Below, piece after piece: positions 19,501 through 26,807 of a DNA stretch of 64,000 nucleotides. The stretch's first letter is position 1, and each line of letters starts with the position of its first letter. Source of the stretch: Azophilus sp963663395 (GTDB taxonomy: Bacteria > Pseudomonadota > Gammaproteobacteria > Pseudomonadales > Azotimanducaceae). The DNA lies in NCBI GenBank assembly GCA_963663395.1, contig OY760226.1:3162001-3226000 (forward strand), read 5' to 3'. Position numbers and translations under genes: made by a program. Under the pieces are notes generated by a model. It was not told where the DNA came from. It did no database searches and saw only the letters and a list, made by a program, of their open reading frames with translations.

Positions 19501-19909
19501 AAACCGCGCCGTCACTGCCGGCGATCAGTGGTATCCCGCAGTCCCGGGCGAGGGCGCGAGCCCGCGTCTTGTCCCCCAGCAGGCTGAGCGTTTCGGGTGC
19601 CGGGCCGACGAATGTGAGCCCCGCGTTCTCGACGGTGGCCGCGAATTCGGGGTTTTCACTCAGGAATCCATAGCCGGGATGCACGGCGTCGCATTGGCAT
19701 TGCCTGGCGATTTCCACGATCTGGCCGATATCGAGGTAGGCCCCCGCGCCCCGGCCGGAAAGCGCCGCCACCTCGTCGGCGCCGGCGGTGTGCGGTGAGG
19801 AGGCGTCGTCTTCGCTATGCATCGCGACGGTGGCCAGCCCCAGTTCGGCGGCGGTGCGGGCGATGCGTACGGCGATTTCGCCGCGATTGGCGATGAGCAG
19901 TTTTTTCAT
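16529..19909 (-). CDS. Single-chain biotin-dependent acyl-CoA carboxylase (BC + BCCP + CT)
   Basis: 1126 residues carrying all activities of a biotin acyl-CoA carboxylase. Residues 1-~450 are biotin carboxylase (ATP-grasp, with KAVSGGGGRGMR and EANARLQVEHTVTEE). A linker follows, then a biotinyl domain with MEAMKMEH and the biotin-accepting Lys555. From ~640 there is a carboxyltransferase with both beta- and alpha-like halves (GGGGRPGDTDGASFAG; GAQAMAGGSFKAPLFTVTWP). The length and order match single-chain long-chain acyl-CoA carboxylases. The substrate could be acetyl-, propionyl- or a longer acyl-CoA and cannot be set from sequence. ATG at 19909. It is monocistronic, with no separate accA-D-like partners nearby, and divergent from the CYP153 gene. 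Confidence 0.9.
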   Translation of the reverse strand: MKKLLIANRGEIAVRIARTAAELGLATVAMHSEDDASSPHTAGADEVAALSGRGAGAYLDIGQIVEIARQCQCDAVHPGYGFLSENPEFAATVENAGLTFVGPAPETLSLLGDKTRARALARDCGIPLIAGSDGAVSVDEARSFLASCPDDAAMVIKAVSGGGGRGMRVVSDASELEQAYRRCRSEAQGAFGNPEVYVEEYLSNARHIEVQIVADGSGAVSHAWERECSIQRRHQKLVEVAPSPGLAPEIRDALTGAAVRLGEASGYRGAGTVEFMVAGERFAFIEANARLQVEHTVTEEITGIDLVRAQLEVAAGRTLAEIGLRQCDVPSPRGYAIQARINTETMQPDGNAKPGGGTLTLFEVPGGPGLRTDTYGCQGYTTNPAFDSLLAKLIVHSPFDDYGAAVRKAGRALRETRIEGVPTNLDFLANLLAHPRFQANDLHTGFVDEEIGQLVQSGPQRGSSAADGRDGPRASRSLAGAKVDEVDPLAVLDHGKSGVASGPSAPGALELVSEELPTGIAAIKAPMQGTVISFEVAPGDAIHVGRQVAIMEAMKMEHVVTAALGGIVQRLGVEEGDTVFEGHPLIYLEEQDIAVPEAGDDASLDLDRIRPDLQEVYDRKAKGLDENRPHAVAKRRKTGHRTARENIADLCDEGSFIEYGALVIAGQRRRRSLEDLIENTPGDGMVCGLGRINGDLFGPERSRAMVMSYDYMVLAGTQGIKNHAKKDRMFELAEQQRLPTVLFAEGGGGRPGDTDGASFAGLDCWAFTYFARLSGLVPMVGITTGRCFAGNAVLLACCDVIIATEGSNIGIGGPAMIEGGGLGVFRPEEVGPMDVQVPNGVVDITVRDEAEAVAVARQYLSYFQGPVDSWEAPDARELRFVVPENRLRYYDMRDVIYGIADVGSVLEIRKDWGPGIYSAFIRVEGMPMGVIANNPGHLSGAIDADGADKGARFLQLCDAFDLPVLSLCDCPGIMVGPESEKTALVRHAGRMFVVGANIDVPLMTIVIRKAYGLGAQAMAGGSFKAPLFTVTWPTGEFGGMGLEGAAKLGYRKDLQAIEDPQERKTAYEKIVEGLYERGKAVNTASIFELDDTIDPADSRKWITAALRSVAPHPPRTHKKRPNVDTW

Positions 19910-20090
19910 GGACGGTCTGGTGGCATCCGCAGGCTGTTTCGAGGTGGATTGTGCATCAAATCCGGGTCGTGGCGCGATTGTCCGGCAGGCGCCTCAGCCG
20001 CGGCCGGGGCGCGCGGGTGGTTTTCCGGTCACGTCAGTGCTGCGGCCGTGGCCGGTGCGCAGGCGCCCACTTGGTTCCTACGGGCGTGGA

Positions 20091-20121
20091 ATTGCCTTAT
20101 CCTTTCAATCACTAAGGCAAT
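20091..20121. promoter_or_regulatory. Inverted repeat just upstream of the CYP153 gene
   Basis: A perfect 9-bp inverted repeat, ATTGCCTTA (20091-20099) and TAAGGCAAT (20113-20121), with a 13-bp spacer. It ends 20 bp before the CYP153 start codon in an AT-richer patch of GC-rich DNA. The spacing suits an operator for a dimeric repressor or a 5'-UTR stem-loop. No cognate regulator gene is adjacent. Confidence 0.45.
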
Positions 20122-20141
20122 AAACCCCCAATGTCTGAGTC

Positions 20142-21404
20142 ATGAACGTAGCAAACACCAATTTCGTCCCGGACCCATACTCGATTCCCCTCGAGGACAT
20201 CAACCTCTCCGACCCCAACATCTTCCAGCAGGATGCCCACTGGGGCTATTTCGAACGCCTGCGGCGCGAGGACCCGGTGCATTACTGCCGCGACAGCCAG
20301 TTCGGGCCGTTCTGGTCGGTCACGAAGTACAACGACATCATGCAGGTGGACCGGAATCACCAGGTTTACTCCTCCGAAGGCATCATCACGCTCGGGGCGC
20401 CGGTCACCGTTCCTGAAGAGAAGGTGATGAACACGCCGATGTTCATCGCCATGGACCCACCGAAACACGATGTGCAAAGGGCGACCGTGCAGCCGGTGGT
20501 GGAGCCGCGCAACCTCAAGGCGATGGAAGGCACCATCCGCCAGCGGGCCGGCCGCATCCTCGATTCGCTGCCCGAGAACGAGACGTTCAACTGGGTCGAC
20601 CTCGTCTCCATCGAACTGACCACGCAGATGCTGGCAACCCTGTTCGACTTTCCCTTCGAGGAACGGCGCAAGCTCACGCGCTGGTCCGACGTGGCGACGG
20701 CCGGGCCGGAAAGCGGCATCGTGGAGTCTTACGACCAGCGGCAGCAGGAACTCTACGAATGCCTGGCCTGTTTCACGCGGCTGTGGAACGAACGGGTCAA
20801 CGAACCGCCGGCGTACGATCTCATTTCCATGCTCGCGCACGGCGAGAACACGCGCCACATGGACCCGATGGAGTTCCTCGGCAACCTGATCCTGCTGATC
20901 GTCGGCGGCAACGACACCACCCGCAATTCCATCTCGGGCGGGGTGCTGGCGCTGAACCTTTTTCCGCAGGAATACGACAAGCTGCGCGGGAACCCGGGAC
21001 TCATCCCGAACATGGTCTCCGAGATCATCCGCTGGCAGACGCCCTTGGCCTACATGCGCCGCACGGCCCTCGAGGATACGGTGCTCGGCGGCAAGCGCAT
21101 CGACGCCGGCGATGCCGTGCTGATGTGGTACGTCTCGGGAAATCGCGACGACGAGGTGATCGAGAATCCGGATGCGTTCCTGATCGACCGCAAGAACGCC
21201 AGGCGTCACCTGTCCTTTGGCTTCGGAATCCATCGCTGCATGGGCAACCGCCTGGCAGAAATGCAGCTTCGCATTCTCTGGGAAGAGATCATGAAGCGCT
21301 TCCGCTTCATCGAGGTGGTGGGCGAACCGGTGCGGACGCTTTCCGCATTCGTAAAGGGCTATACGGAACTACCGGTCAAGGTACACCGCTTCCCCGGAGC
21401 CTGA
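20142..21404 (+). CDS. CYP153-family cytochrome P450 (alkane/fatty-acid terminal hydroxylase)
   Basis: 420 residues that read as a CYP153 along their length: EDPVHYC near 40, FGPFWSVTKYNDIM, FIAMDPPKHDVQR, the I-helix oxygen-binding LIVGGNDTTRNS, SEIIRWQTPLAYMRRTA (ExxR) and the haem loop FGFGIHRCMGNRLAE with Cys366 as ligand. Members hydroxylate the terminal methyl of medium-chain alkanes, fatty acids and terpenes and are soluble. They need a ferredoxin and ferredoxin reductase; neither is encoded next to this gene, so redox partners must come from elsewhere. An inverted repeat lies just upstream. With the AlkB-like fusion at 745-3141, the window encodes two unrelated terminal-hydroxylase types. 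Confidence 0.95.
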   Translation: MNVANTNFVPDPYSIPLEDINLSDPNIFQQDAHWGYFERLRREDPVHYCRDSQFGPFWSVTKYNDIMQVDRNHQVYSSEGIITLGAPVTVPEEKVMNTPMFIAMDPPKHDVQRATVQPVVEPRNLKAMEGTIRQRAGRILDSLPENETFNWVDLVSIELTTQMLATLFDFPFEERRKLTRWSDVATAGPESGIVESYDQRQQELYECLACFTRLWNERVNEPPAYDLISMLAHGENTRHMDPMEFLGNLILLIVGGNDTTRNSISGGVLALNLFPQEYDKLRGNPGLIPNMVSEIIRWQTPLAYMRRTALEDTVLGGKRIDAGDAVLMWYVSGNRDDEVIENPDAFLIDRKNARRHLSFGFGIHRCMGNRLAEMQLRILWEEIMKRFRFIEVVGEPVRTLSAFVKGYTELPVKVHRFPGA

Positions 21405-21434
21405 GCGGCTGCTGCTGAGCAACACGGTGGCTGG

Positions 21435-22646
21435 TCAGGCCACTATGGAATTGTCGTACAGGTGCTGGATGTCGTCTTCCGCGTATCCCAGCCCGCTCAA
21501 TAGATCGCGCGTGTGTTCGCCGAGGGACGGCGACGGGCCGCGAGGACAGATTTCCGCGGTGGCAGAACGAATGGGGGCATTCACCGTGCGGTAGGTGCCC
21601 CGTTCGGGGTGTTCGATGGTGGGGAAGAGACCGATCGCTTGCGCGTGGGGGTCGTCCGGTACCTCGTGCAGCGAGAGCACCGGCCCCCAGATCACGCCGT
21701 GCTCATCGAAGATCCTGCCCCATTCGTCCCGCGTTCTGGCTGACAGAACCTCGTCGATCGCGTCCACCAGTTCCGGCATGCGCCGGTATCGGTTTCTGCC
21801 CGTGTCGTAACGCTCGTCCTCCAGCCAGTCTTCCCTGCCCAGCGCCCGGCACAGGCGTTCCCAGGCGCCCGCATCGAGCATGTTGAGCACCACCCAGTGG
21901 TTGTCCTTGCACGGATAGCGGTTCGTCATGGGTGTGAGTTGTTGCTTGCGGGCGCGGCGGCGTACGGGCGCCTTGTCCACCGCGGTGACGGCGAAGTCGG
22001 ATGCCTGTGTCCAGACTGCCGTTTCGTACAGCGATGTCTCGACGACCTGGCCTTCACCGGTACGCTCCGCGAGGCGCAGGGCGCCGAGGATTGCCGTGGT
22101 CAACGCCAGGCCCGTCGTATGATCGCCCTGGGCCGGGCGGGCCATGGGCACCACGCCGTGCTCGCCTTCGCGCATGGCGTCGTACAGCCCCGAGCGGCCG
22201 AAGAAGGCAGTGACATCGTAGCCGGGACGCCAGGCGTCGGGGCCGGACGTGCCATAGCCGGTCAGCGTCGCGTGCACCAGGTTGGGGCGCAGCTCAAGCA
22301 GCGTGCCGGCGTCGAGGCCGAATCGCTTCTGGCGTTTCGGCAGCAGGTTGCAGAGAAAGACATCGGCGCCCTCGATGAGGCGGCGCACCACCGCGACACC
22401 CTCGGCTTCGTTCAGGTTGACGGCGATGGAACGCTTTCCGCGGTTGTCCACGTCGAACTGGAAGTCGTAGCCCTGAAACTCGGATTCGATCTTGATCGGC
22501 CGGCTCAAGCCCCGCATCGGGTCGCCGTGGAGCGGCTCGACTTTCACAACTTGCGCGCCCATGTCGGCAAGCACGGCCGCGGCGCTTGGCGCGGCCATGA
22601 AGCTGTCGACCTCGACCACGGTGACATCGTCCAGGGGTCCTTTCAC
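21435..22646 (-). CDS. CaiB/BaiF (family III) CoA transferase
   Basis: 403 residues with the interlocked-dimer CoA-transferase pattern: VVEVDSFMAAPSAAAVLADMG at the N-terminus, KVEPLHGDPMRG, NRGKRSIAVNLNEAEG, LVHATLTGYG and GDHTTGLALTTAILGAL, where the Asp is the expected catalytic residue. The enzyme moves CoA between acids as an acyl-glutamate/aspartate intermediate; donor and acceptor are unknown. The start codon is GTG (22644-22646). It converges with the CYP153 gene and diverges from the VOC-thiolase group, which suggests an acyl-CoA catabolic neighbourhood. Confidence 0.92.
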   Translation of the reverse strand: MKGPLDDVTVVEVDSFMAAPSAAAVLADMGAQVVKVEPLHGDPMRGLSRPIKIESEFQGYDFQFDVDNRGKRSIAVNLNEAEGVAVVRRLIEGADVFLCNLLPKRQKRFGLDAGTLLELRPNLVHATLTGYGTSGPDAWRPGYDVTAFFGRSGLYDAMREGEHGVVPMARPAQGDHTTGLALTTAILGALRLAERTGEGQVVETSLYETAVWTQASDFAVTAVDKAPVRRRARKQQLTPMTNRYPCKDNHWVVLNMLDAGAWERLCRALGREDWLEDERYDTGRNRYRRMPELVDAIDEVLSARTRDEWGRIFDEHGVIWGPVLSLHEVPDDPHAQAIGLFPTIEHPERGTYRTVNAPIRSATAEICPRGPSPSLGEHTRDLLSGLGYAEDDIQHLYDNSIVA

Positions 22647-22818
22647 TCGGGTTCCTCGTATCTACGGCGGGCGGGCTAATTTACCACGCGATTGTTGCAA
22701 CTCGTATTCGGGGGCCATGGAACCGGCGGCTCGGCGATACGCGTCGTTGATTTGCGAGTGCAAACCGCGTTGAATGATCGTTGCGCGATTTTCCCCTTTT
22801 CAGACAGGAGATTTACCA

Positions 22819-23193
22819 ATGATCGGATACTGCACCATCGGTGTGAGCGACATGGGCCGCGCCTTGGGGTTCTACGACGAACTGCTCGGCGAACTCGGCG
22901 CCAGTCAACTCATGGGAATGGATCGCATCAAGATGTACGGAACCTCACCGGATGCCCCGATGCTCGCCGTGTGCATTCCGTACAACGAGGAACCCCACCA
23001 CCCGGGCAACGGCAACATGGTCGCCATTCCGGGGGGGTCTCGTGATGGCGTCGACGGGCTATACGCCAGGGCGCTGGAGCTCGGGGCCACCGATGAGGGT
23101 CCCCCCGGCGAACGGATGCCCGGGTTTTACGGCGGCTATGTGCGGGACCTCGACGGAAACAAGCTGTGTTTCTTCGAAATGGGAGCCGGCTGA
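22819..23193 (+). CDS. VOC (glyoxalase/bleomycin-resistance fold) family protein
   Basis: 124 residues. One beta-alpha-beta-beta-beta module pair with YCTIGVSDMGRALGFYDELL at the N-terminus and the C-terminal YGGYVRDLDGNKLCFFEM, ending in the usual metal-binding Glu. The substrate is unknown; relatives include lyases, dioxygenases and resistance proteins. The ATG at 22819 follows a good AGGAG site (in GACAGGAGATTTACCA), which is why I prefer it to the frame start at 22774. First gene of a rightward group with the dioxygenase and thiolase. Confidence 0.88.
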   Translation: MIGYCTIGVSDMGRALGFYDELLGELGASQLMGMDRIKMYGTSPDAPMLAVCIPYNEEPHHPGNGNMVAIPGGSRDGVDGLYARALELGATDEGPPGERMPGFYGGYVRDLDGNKLCFFEMGAG

Positions 23194-23294
23194 CGGGACG
23201 GCCCGCCGAACTTCCGGTAGTCGGGGGAAGGCGCGGCGCCGGCGCGATTGCCGCTCGCTAACCCGGTCACCGGCCGTTCGCAGGCGTCCGCTGA

Positions 23295-24068
23295 ATGTCA
23301 CTGACCCCGGAGCAGGTCAAGACCTATCGGGAGCAGGGTTACCTGCTCCTTCCGGGTCTCGTTGCCGAGGAGCGGCTCGCTCGCTATGAGCAGCGGTTCC
23401 TGGAGTTCGCCCGGGGAACGCGCGAGCTTCCTTTGGGCATGAAGATCATGCGGGACGTGATGATCGTCAGGGGCGCGGCGGAGCCCGAAAGGGCGGAGGA
23501 CGCGATCAACAAGGCGTTCGGGTTCCACGACGACCCGGCCATGTTCGCCTACTGCCTCGAACCAGAAATTCTCTCGGCCGTGCGCAGCCTCATCGGGGAG
23601 GAGGTCTACAGCATCACCACCAACCTGTTCAACAAGCCGCCAGGTGTCGACGGCAGGCATCCCCTGCACCAGGATCTCCTGTACTTCAGCCTGAGGCCTG
23701 CCGACAGAATCGTTGCTACCTGGACGGCACTGACGGGAGCCACCCGGAAAAACGGCTGTCTGGCGGTGGTGCCCGGAAGCCACAAGGGAGAACTGCTGCG
23801 GCATGGGGACCCGGACTGGGAGCACGTAAACTTCGCATTCTTCGGCATTGCCGGGGAAGAGCCCCTGCGGGAGCGGCTGCCTGCCCGAACGCATATCGAA
23901 ATGCAGCATGGCGACACCCTTCTGTTCCATCCGTTGCTGATTCACGGTTCCGGCAAGAACGCCAGCGGTTCTTCGCGCCGGGCAATATCCGCTCACTACG
24001 CCTCAGGGGAATGCACCGCGCCCGGTGACGACTGGCGGCGCTGGGAACAGGTCCGCCGCATCGGCTGA
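23295..24068 (+). CDS. Phytanoyl-CoA dioxygenase (PhyH)-family Fe(II)/2-oxoglutarate oxygenase
   Basis: 257 residues. The double-stranded beta-helix iron motif is visible as HQD (His125-x-Asp127) and His217 in LLIHGSGKN, with RRAISAHY following as the likely 2-oxoglutarate-binding Arg region. The N-terminal YREQGYLLLPGLV is typical of the PhyH family. These enzymes hydroxylate acyl-CoAs, small natural products or ectoine-like molecules; the substrate is not clear. It lies 100 bp after the VOC gene and 66 bp before the thiolase in the same direction, so a role in oxidising an acyl intermediate is plausible. Confidence 0.9.
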   Translation: MSLTPEQVKTYREQGYLLLPGLVAEERLARYEQRFLEFARGTRELPLGMKIMRDVMIVRGAAEPERAEDAINKAFGFHDDPAMFAYCLEPEILSAVRSLIGEEVYSITTNLFNKPPGVDGRHPLHQDLLYFSLRPADRIVATWTALTGATRKNGCLAVVPGSHKGELLRHGDPDWEHVNFAFFGIAGEEPLRERLPARTHIEMQHGDTLLFHPLLIHGSGKNASGSSRRAISAHYASGECTAPGDDWRRWEQVRRIG

Positions 24069-24134
24069 TGCGTCATGCACTGCGCCGACGGCGCGGGTAA
24101 GATACCCGCCTTTCAAGTCAGACGGGGGTTTCCA

Positions 24135-25316
24135 GTGAACGAAGTGGTTGTGGCCGATGCCGCGCGGTCGGCGGTAGGCAGGAAGGAAGGGGCGCTCGGT
24201 TACGTGCATCCCACCGATACCCTCGGACCGGTCATCATGGCCTTGCTGCAGCGCAACGGCCTGGCCTCGGAGCAGGTCGACCAGGTGGTCGGCGGCTGCA
24301 TCAACAAGCTCGGTGCCCAGGGCATGAACGTCATCCGTACCGCCTGGCTCGCCCATGGCGGCGTCCAGACCACTCCCTGCATAACGGTGGATGCGCAGTG
24401 CGGTTCTTCCCAGGAGGCGGCCATGCTCGGGCACAGCCTCATCCGTTCCGGCATGGCTGATATCGTCGTTGCCTGCGGTGTGGAGAACATGACCCGCCTG
24501 CGCATCGGGTCGGACTCGATCGGCTTGCCCGACAGTTACGGCAAGCCGATGGCGCGCAGCTACTTCGAGCACTACGAGTTCGCCAGCCAGTTCGAGGGCG
24601 CAGAGCGGATGGCCGAGAAATACCAGGTGACCCGGCAGGATGCCGATGGTTTCGGTCTCGCATCGCAGGAGCGGGCCGCCCGCGCGGTCGATGAGGGGCG
24701 TTTCGATTCCCAGATCATTCCGCTCGAGGTCCCGGTTTTCGATGAAAACGGCAAGCGTACGGGTGAAACCAGGGTATTCGACAGGGACGAGATTCCGCGC
24801 GACACCAGCCTCGAGGCGCTGGCGGGACTGAAACCCGTGGCGCGCAAGGACGGCATCCATACGGCAGGCACCTCCTCGCAGATCGCGGACGGCGCCGCGG
24901 CGGTGCTGCTGATGAGCGCCGCAAAAGCCGAGGAACTGGGCCTGGAACCGCTGGCCCGAATGGTGGACACCACGCTAGTGGGTTGCGATCCCGTCCTGAT
25001 GCTGGAAGGCCCCATTCCCGCCACCGAAAAGCTCCTCGATGGCGCCGGCCTGTCCGTCAGGGATATCGATGTCTTCGAGGTCAACGAGGCGTTTGCCTCA
25101 GTCGTGCTTTCCTGGGCCAAGACGGTGGGTGCCGACCTCGACCGGGTCAATCCCAACGGCGGGGCCATTTCGCTTGGCCACCCGCTGGGGGCTACGGGGT
25201 GTTTCCTGATTACCAAGGCGATCCACGAGTTGCGGCGCAGCGGCGGGGTCTACGGTCTCGTGAGCATGTGCTGCGGCGGCGGGCTCGGCACCGGTACGCT
25301 GCTGCGCGCCGCCTGA
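24135..25316 (+). CDS. Thiolase (acetyl-CoA acyltransferase)
   Basis: About 393 residues with the thiolase layout: VVVADAARSAVGRKEGAL, nucleophilic Cys89 in VDAQCGSSQEA, the NEAFA motif (EVNEAFASV), the GHPLGATG histidine and the C-terminal CCGGGLGTG cysteine. It cleaves 3-oxoacyl-CoA to acetyl-CoA plus a shortened acyl-CoA, or runs in reverse. I use the GTG at 24135 because GGGGG lies ~9 bp upstream and the next residues match the family; an ATG at 24075 would add 20 unrelated residues. It is downstream of the PhyH gene in one rightward cluster and upstream of a 2-hydroxyacid dehydrogenase. Confidence 0.93.
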   Translation: MNEVVVADAARSAVGRKEGALGYVHPTDTLGPVIMALLQRNGLASEQVDQVVGGCINKLGAQGMNVIRTAWLAHGGVQTTPCITVDAQCGSSQEAAMLGHSLIRSGMADIVVACGVENMTRLRIGSDSIGLPDSYGKPMARSYFEHYEFASQFEGAERMAEKYQVTRQDADGFGLASQERAARAVDEGRFDSQIIPLEVPVFDENGKRTGETRVFDRDEIPRDTSLEALAGLKPVARKDGIHTAGTSSQIADGAAAVLLMSAAKAEELGLEPLARMVDTTLVGCDPVLMLEGPIPATEKLLDGAGLSVRDIDVFEVNEAFASVVLSWAKTVGADLDRVNPNGGAISLGHPLGATGCFLITKAIHELRRSGGVYGLVSMCCGGGLGTGTLLRAA

Positions 25317-25386
25317 TCGATTCTCTGAAGTAGGTGAGTCGCGTGGCCCGCAGCAGAGGCCTTCCCGCCGAGTTCGCATCGCAGGG

Positions 25387-26355
25387 ATGAGCAAACCCAG
25401 GGTAATCGTCACACGGCGCTGGCCGGCAGCGGTGGAGGAAGCGCTGTCCGCGCGATTCGATACGCACCTGAACACGGACGACCATCCTTTCTCCCGGGAG
25501 GAACTCTCCGCTGCCCTGCGCGGTGCCGATGCGCTTTGCCCGACGGTTACCGATGCGATCGGTGGCGTTCTCTTCGGTCCCGGCGTGCGGGCCAGGGTTA
25601 TCGCCAATTACGGTGTGGGCTACAACCACATCGACGTTGACGCAGCCCGCAACCACGGCATCGTGGTAACCAACACCCCGGACGTGCTCACCGACTGCAC
25701 TGCGGACCTGGCCATGACGCTGATGCTCATGTGCGCCCGCCGGGTAGGTGAGGGCGAGCGGGAACTGCGCGCCGGCGACTGGACCGGCTGGCGGCCCAGT
25801 CACCTGGTGGGATCGCGGGTAACCGGCAGGACGCTGGGCATCGTCGGCATGGGACGAATCGGCCAGGCCACGGCCCGGCGGGCGCGGCACGGCTTCGGCA
25901 TGCGCATCGCCTGCTACAGCCGGAGCCAGGTGCCGCGGGCCGTGCTGGACGAGTTGCAGGCGCACCAGGTCTCCGATCTCGATGAACTCGCGGCAAGCGT
26001 CGACTTTCTTTCCCTGCACTGTCCGGCCACCCCGGAAACCCATCACCTCATCGACCGGCGGCGGCTTGCGCTGATGCGCCGGACGGCTTTTCTAATCAAC
26101 GGGTCCCGCGGACCGCTTGTCGACGAACAGGCGCTGGCCGATGCCCTTACGAACGGCCGGCTGGCCGGGGCGGGGCTCGATGTCTACGAGGCGGAGCCAA
26201 CCGTTTGCCATGATCTGCTGGGCCTCGACAACGTCGTCCTGCTTCCTCACATGGGCAGCAGCACGGCCGAGACGCGAAACGCCATGGGAATGCGGGTAGT
26301 GGAGAATCTCGACCGCTTCTTTGCCGGCGAAGAACCCCCCGACATCTGCGTTTGA
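25387..26355 (+). CDS. D-isomer-specific 2-hydroxyacid dehydrogenase
   Basis: 322 residues. NAD(P)-binding motif GIVGMGRIGQATARRA in the middle domain, flanked by the split catalytic domain. The catalytic set Arg (NGSRGPLVDE), Glu (LDVYEAEP) and His (LLPHMGSS) is present. The family includes glycerate, glyoxylate and hydroxypyruvate reductases; VANYGVGYNHIDV-type sequence near residue 77 fits the glyoxylate/hydroxypyruvate group, though the exact substrate is open. It starts 70 bp after the thiolase and may be the last gene of that unit. Confidence 0.92.
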   Translation: MSKPRVIVTRRWPAAVEEALSARFDTHLNTDDHPFSREELSAALRGADALCPTVTDAIGGVLFGPGVRARVIANYGVGYNHIDVDAARNHGIVVTNTPDVLTDCTADLAMTLMLMCARRVGEGERELRAGDWTGWRPSHLVGSRVTGRTLGIVGMGRIGQATARRARHGFGMRIACYSRSQVPRAVLDELQAHQVSDLDELAASVDFLSLHCPATPETHHLIDRRRLALMRRTAFLINGSRGPLVDEQALADALTNGRLAGAGLDVYEAEPTVCHDLLGLDNVVLLPHMGSSTAETRNAMGMRVVENLDRFFAGEEPPDICV

Positions 26356-26450
26356 CCTTGCAATTGGGGAACCCGGTGCGCCGAGCCGCTGCCGCGGCGC
26401 GCTAAATCGGCGCGCTGAAGCGCGGGGAACAACGCCGGGTTTCGGGAAAG

Positions 26451-26559
26451 AGTTCGTATGCGGCGCTTCCCTTTCGGCGCGTTAGAGCTCGCCCCACCCC
26501 CTCCCGTACAGCAGGATGTCGTGGCTGGTGCGCCGAAAGGGAAGCGCCGTATACGAACT
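26451..26559. repeat. Long inverted repeat (30-bp arms, 49-bp spacer) in a 452-bp gene-free gap
   Basis: The gap 26356-26807 holds no convincing gene. It contains arms 26451-26480 and 26530-26559 that are reverse complements at 29 of 30 positions, starting AGTTCGTATG and ending CTTTCGGCGC on the left arm. The spacer is 49 bp. It could be a small non-autonomous mobile element (MITE-like), a folded RNA or a bidirectional terminator between the dehydrogenase and the convergent peptidase gene. No transposase and no target-site duplication were recognised. Confidence 0.75.
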
Positions 26560-26807
26560 TGCTGCCCGGTGCTGGCGATTGTTGAATGGAAGCTAGAGAG
26601 TGGGATGGAGCATCTGTTTCATGAAAGTTTCCAACCCGGCATGCCGGATGCCTCCTCCCAGTGCCCGAGCAATAGAATCGTTTTCTTCTGAAATTGATTT
26701 CAATGAAATCAATGCGTTAAATATTTTTCCATGGAACGCGTCGAGATCGGGGGCAACATCATGACCAGGTCAGAACCATATTGCCGAGCGCTCAGGAGCG
26801 GGACAGC

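Noticed and set aside
26458..26691. 77-codon frame in the gene-free gap.
   Set aside because: It is made largely from the inverted-repeat arms and has no ribosome-binding site or family match.
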